Shown here in pieces: positions 5,451-6,933 of a DNA stretch of 6,933 nt; within the stretch, counting starts at the first letter, position 1, and each line of letters begins with the position of its first letter. The position numbers and the translations under genes are program-made. The DNA is from Bacillota bacterium (GTDB taxonomy: Bacteria > Bacillota > Bacilli > Bacillales_B > DSM-18226): the NCBI GenBank assembly GCA_030705665.1, contig JAUZQA010000227.1:1-6933 (forward strand), given 5' to 3'. The notes beneath the pieces are model-generated. The model had not been told where the DNA came from. It did no database searches and saw only the letters and a program-made list of their open reading frames with translations.

Positions 5451-6293
5451 TTAAATAAATGTTTTATCGATTGCCCGTTTAACATCTGGTTCAATTTCTT
5501 TTGAATATCTTTTTGTCACATTTATATCTTTATGCCCTGCCAATTTCGAAACAGTGTGCAAATCAACACCATTATTAATTAGCTTTTGACAAAAAGTATG
5601 ACGGAGTTTATGAGGGTTGACATTATATTTTTTCAAAATATATTGTACTGCCCTAGGCGTTAATCTTTTGTTTATATTTGACACAAACAATGCAGGATTA
5701 TCTTTATTTTGTGAATTAATATACCTTTCTAGGTATTTACGCAACTCATCAGATAAAGGAATCTCCCGGCCTTCATTTGAGTTTACCTGTTTTACATTTA
5801 AGTAAGCGTTATCCTCATCCAATACCACATCATCTTTATTTACATCACATAGTTCTGAAACTCTAATTCCAGTGTGTAACAAAGTAAATATCATCGTAAT
5901 ATTTCGCAAGTTCCCATCCGCTAACACTTCTTCGATCAATTTCTTCTGTTCATCGGGATCAAGGGATTCAGGAACTTCATTTGCTTTTTCTTTTAATTTT
6001 CTTTCAATATTATGGGTCATTTTTGGATTATTTAAAAATTTAGAAAAGACACTTATTGCAGCAAAATGTTTTTCAACGGTTCCTGGACTTTTATTTTCCT
6101 TTTCGAGATTATGGATATATGCCTGTACATCTTCAGAAAGAATATCGTGCATATTTAAGCCATTTTTAAACATAAAATCACTAAAACAATTGATTACACC
6201 TATATAGGTGTTTAATGTTCCATCTGATTTTCCTTGGATTCTTAACCAAGATGCAAAAGACTTTATCAGTTCATCTGTTTCCTTTCTATCCAC
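5451..6293 (-). CDS. Tyrosine-type site-specific recombinase/integrase
   Basis: This 280-residue recombinase cuts and rejoins DNA at specific sites through a phosphotyrosine intermediate. Residues about 4-90 form the SAM-like core-binding domain (ELIKSFASWLRIQGKSDGTL and TVEKHFAAISVFSKFL). The catalytic domain follows: Arg144 in LLHTGIRVSELCDV, His228 and Arg231 in NPHKLRHTF, His254 in KLAGHKDINVTKRY and the nucleophile Tyr263. The expected hairpin lysine appears replaced by Asn (Asn171 in VKQVNSNEGREIPL). The longest frame starts at a TTG at 6326, but that codon overlaps the promoter -10 and has no ribosome site. GTG at 6293 has GGGAGG seven bases upstream, so I use it. The length is close to XerC/XerD (about 300), without the arm-binding domain of large phage integrases. 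No other mobile-element genes accompany it, so it is either a solitary recombinase or the remains of an element. Confidence 0.93.
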   Translation of the reverse strand: MDRKETDELIKSFASWLRIQGKSDGTLNTYIGVINCFSDFMFKNGLNMHDILSEDVQAYIHNLEKENKSPGTVEKHFAAISVFSKFLNNPKMTHNIERKLKEKANEVPESLDPDEQKKLIEEVLADGNLRNITMIFTLLHTGIRVSELCDVNKDDVVLDEDNAYLNVKQVNSNEGREIPLSDELRKYLERYINSQNKDNPALFVSNINKRLTPRAVQYILKKYNVNPHKLRHTFCQKLINNGVDLHTVSKLAGHKDINVTKRYSKEIEPDVKRAIDKTFI

Positions 6294-6300
6294 ATATAAT

Positions 6301-6306
6301 CCTCCC
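6301..6306 (-). promoter_or_regulatory. Ribosome binding site fixing the GTG start of the recombinase
   Basis: The minus strand reads GGGAGG, seven bases, then GTG GAT AGA. This site lies inside the longest open frame, so it decides in favour of the shorter, 280-residue protein. Confidence 0.8.
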
Positions 6307-6325
6307 GTTCCAAGGTATTTATTCA

Positions 6326-6354
6326 ATTATATCAGAATATTTCGTAGAAGTAAA
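6326..6354 (-). promoter_or_regulatory. Probable extended -10 promoter of the recombinase gene
   Basis: The minus strand reads TTTACT (plus 6349-6354), a 17-nt spacer ending in TGA, then TATAAT (plus 6326-6331). The -10 is perfect and carries the TGn extension; the -35 matches four of six. The predicted start near 6319 gives a leader of about 26 nt to the GTG and places the upstream TTG outside the transcript. Confidence 0.65.
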
Positions 6355-6410
6355 ATTCCTATTATAATTATATTGAAAATTCAAAAAATACTTAAACAGA
6401 AAAAATAAAC

Positions 6411-6438
6411 AAAAAACCCTCACAAAAAGTGAGGGTTT
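6411..6438 (-). terminator. Orphan intrinsic terminator (minus strand)
   Basis: AAACCCTCAC (6414-6423) and GTGAGGGTTT (6429-6438) pair perfectly around five A residues. On the minus strand the stem is followed by TTTTTTG and further U-rich sequence; on the plus strand only three T follow. It therefore ends a leftward transcript coming from about 6440-6545, where no intact gene remains. Confidence 0.85.
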
Positions 6439-6511
6439 CAGGCTTTCGAAAAATTTTCGGCAGCTTTTTTTAATTCGATTTCTTTAGTAATTCTCCACGG
6501 TACTTGGTAAT
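6438..6511 (-). pseudogene. Possible C-terminal remnant of a lost minus-strand gene
   Basis: Immediately before the orphan terminator, the minus strand has an open stretch reading YYQVPWRITKEIEL, then KKAAENFSKA and a TGA that overlaps the terminator stem. An overlapping frame gives HFKSRYSNRNITKYRGELL, then KKSN and a TAA at 6470-6472. Either could be the tail of a gene whose body was lost where the GC-rich repeat now begins. I recognise neither tail. The support is positional, from the terminator, so the call is tentative. Confidence 0.2.
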
Positions 6512-6544
6512 ATTACGATTAGAATAACGGCTTTTGAAATGTCT

Positions 6545-6673
6545 GTTGATTAGCGCTCCAGGCACTTCGCTTTCCGCGGGCGTGCCGAGGAGCCTCCTCA
6601 TCGCTTCGCTCTTGCGGGGTCTCCCCTGCCCTGTACTCCCGCAGGAGTCTTCGTCCCTTCCGCGCCAATCAAC
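6545..6673. repeat. GC-rich interspersed repeat element with inverted ends (Bacillaceae type)
   Basis: A 129-bp block well above 55% G+C sits in strongly AT-rich DNA. Its ends are inverted: GTTGATT (6545-6551) against AATCAAC (6667-6673), with further imperfect matches inward (GCGC, then AGG and AC). Internal stems include GGCAC (6561-6565) with GTGCC (6582-6586), a GAGGA/TCCTC pair (6587-6599), GGGG/CCCC (6616-6627) and ACTCC/GGAGT (6635-6648). On the minus strand it reads GACTCCTGCGGGAG, then GAGACCCCGCAAGAGCGAAG, then CGGAAAGCGAAGTGCCTGGA. From memory I associate these phrases with a dispersed intergenic element of Bacillus relatives; I cannot name it. The leftward open frame across it (6470-6685) is rich in Arg/Gly/Ser and is an artefact of translating the repeat. 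Confidence 0.7.
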
Positions 6674-6719
6674 GAGTGTTTTCAATAAAGTCCGTCAGCT
6701 CAACTAATAAATCGAAATA

Positions 6720-6824
6720 GTGGTGAAACCAATTTTTAGGTCAAAAGATTATAGCCAAAATGGATGTGGATTTGTATCTATTGATGAATTGCTATCCGAT
6801 GACCATCTTCTTCGTTAGATTGAT
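6720..6824 (+). pseudogene. Decayed N-terminus of an IS1182-like transposase
   Basis: The plus frame starting at two GTG codons (6720-6725) reads KPIFRSKDYSQNGCGF, then VSIDELLSDDHLLR, an in-frame TAG (6816-6818), then Ile-Asp. The VSIDEL-DDHLLR-x-ID pattern matches the N-terminal domain of IS1182/IS5-like DDE transposases, typically V-S-I-E-E-L-V-P-x-D-H-L-L-R-K-I-D. The TAG occupies the usual lysine position and could come from AAG by one substitution. Beyond it the frame runs into an (AT) repeat and a stop, and no DDE domain follows within the window. It is a short relic without visible terminal repeats. Family recognition is from memory of the motif and is moderately sure. Confidence 0.5.
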
Positions 6825-6848
6825 ATATATATATATATATATATATAT
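6823..6848. repeat. (AT)13 dinucleotide run
   Basis: Thirteen uninterrupted AT units lie just after the transposase relic, flanked on both sides by TTGAT-like sequence. The run is prone to slippage, and assemblies may disagree on its length. The following 6849-6890 is almost pure A/T, with overlapping TATAAT matches (6878-6888) that mean little at this composition. I can support no gene from here to the right edge. Confidence 0.9.
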
Positions 6849-6933
6849 TGATTATATTTAAATTTTCTTTATATTTATATAATATAATACAATGGACCCA
6901 AACTACAGAAATTTTCTTCAGTGGAAAAAAAGC

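Noticed and set aside
6446..6472. A plus-strand terminator at the CGAAAA/TTTTCG repeat followed by a T-run
   Set aside because: The stem is only six mostly A-T pairs, and no plus-strand gene precedes it.
6470..6685. A 71-codon minus-strand frame rich in Arg, Gly and Ser
   Set aside because: Most of it is a translation of the GC-rich repeat element. Only its last part might be a gene tail, noted separately.
6760..6861. A plus-strand ATG frame of 33 codons across the AT run
   Set aside because: There is no ribosome site, and nearly half of the peptide is alternating Ile-Tyr from the AT repeat. The overlapping frame carries the transposase-like relic instead.
6892..6933. A plus-strand ATG frame open to the right edge (MDPNYRNFLQWKKS)
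   Set aside because: Only 14 codons are visible, there is no Shine-Dalgarno, and other frames are also open here. It may be the start of a gene, but the window cannot show it.

Overview
The window looks like a low-GC Firmicute chromosome, most likely a Bacillaceae member. Coding and intergenic DNA are AT-rich, Shine-Dalgarno sites are strong (AAGGAGG, GGGAGG, GGAGG), TTG and GTG starts are used, and intrinsic terminators separate the transcription units. A GC-rich interspersed element at 6545-6673 resembles a repeat I associate from memory with Bacillaceae intergenic regions.

Layout. (1) 2-787, plus strand: the C-terminal part of an MGDG-synthase/MurG-like glycosyltransferase whose frame is open to the left edge. 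It converges on (2) a minus-strand fumarylacetoacetate hydrolase (FAH) family enzyme (880-1761, TTG start), and the two share a terminator hairpin at 842-874. (3) 1913-4878, minus strand: a three-gene ABC importer operon in the order lipoprotein substrate-binding protein, permease (TTG start), ATPase. It belongs to the COG2984/COG4120/COG1101 type, which includes the streptococcal tryptophan importer TrpXYZ. It has its own promoter near 5053-5082, a leader of about 170 nt, an intercistronic hairpin after the binding-protein gene and a terminator at 1868-1905. (4) 5199-5321, minus strand: an unrecognised 40-residue small protein gene with a strong ribosome binding site and its own terminator. 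Its peptide carries an internally repeated motif. (5) 5451-6293, minus strand: a solitary tyrosine recombinase, best started at a GTG codon 33 nt inside the longest frame. (6) 6294-6933: no intact gene is visible. This stretch holds the recombinase promoter, an orphan minus-strand terminator with a possible C-terminal gene fragment, the GC-rich repeat, a decayed transposase N-terminus and an (AT)13 run.

How the parts fit. The left two thirds is ordinary metabolic and transport content. The importer sits beside an FAH enzyme of a type often found in aromatic-compound catabolism. That suggests, but does not show, an aromatic substrate. The right third, from about 5200, looks like a small accessory islet: recombinase, unknown small gene, transposase relic, repeat and an orphan terminator. 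I found no clear new multi-gene system. The best candidate for something undescribed is the 40-residue gene next to the recombinase, whose catalytic-domain hairpin appears to lack the usual lysine.
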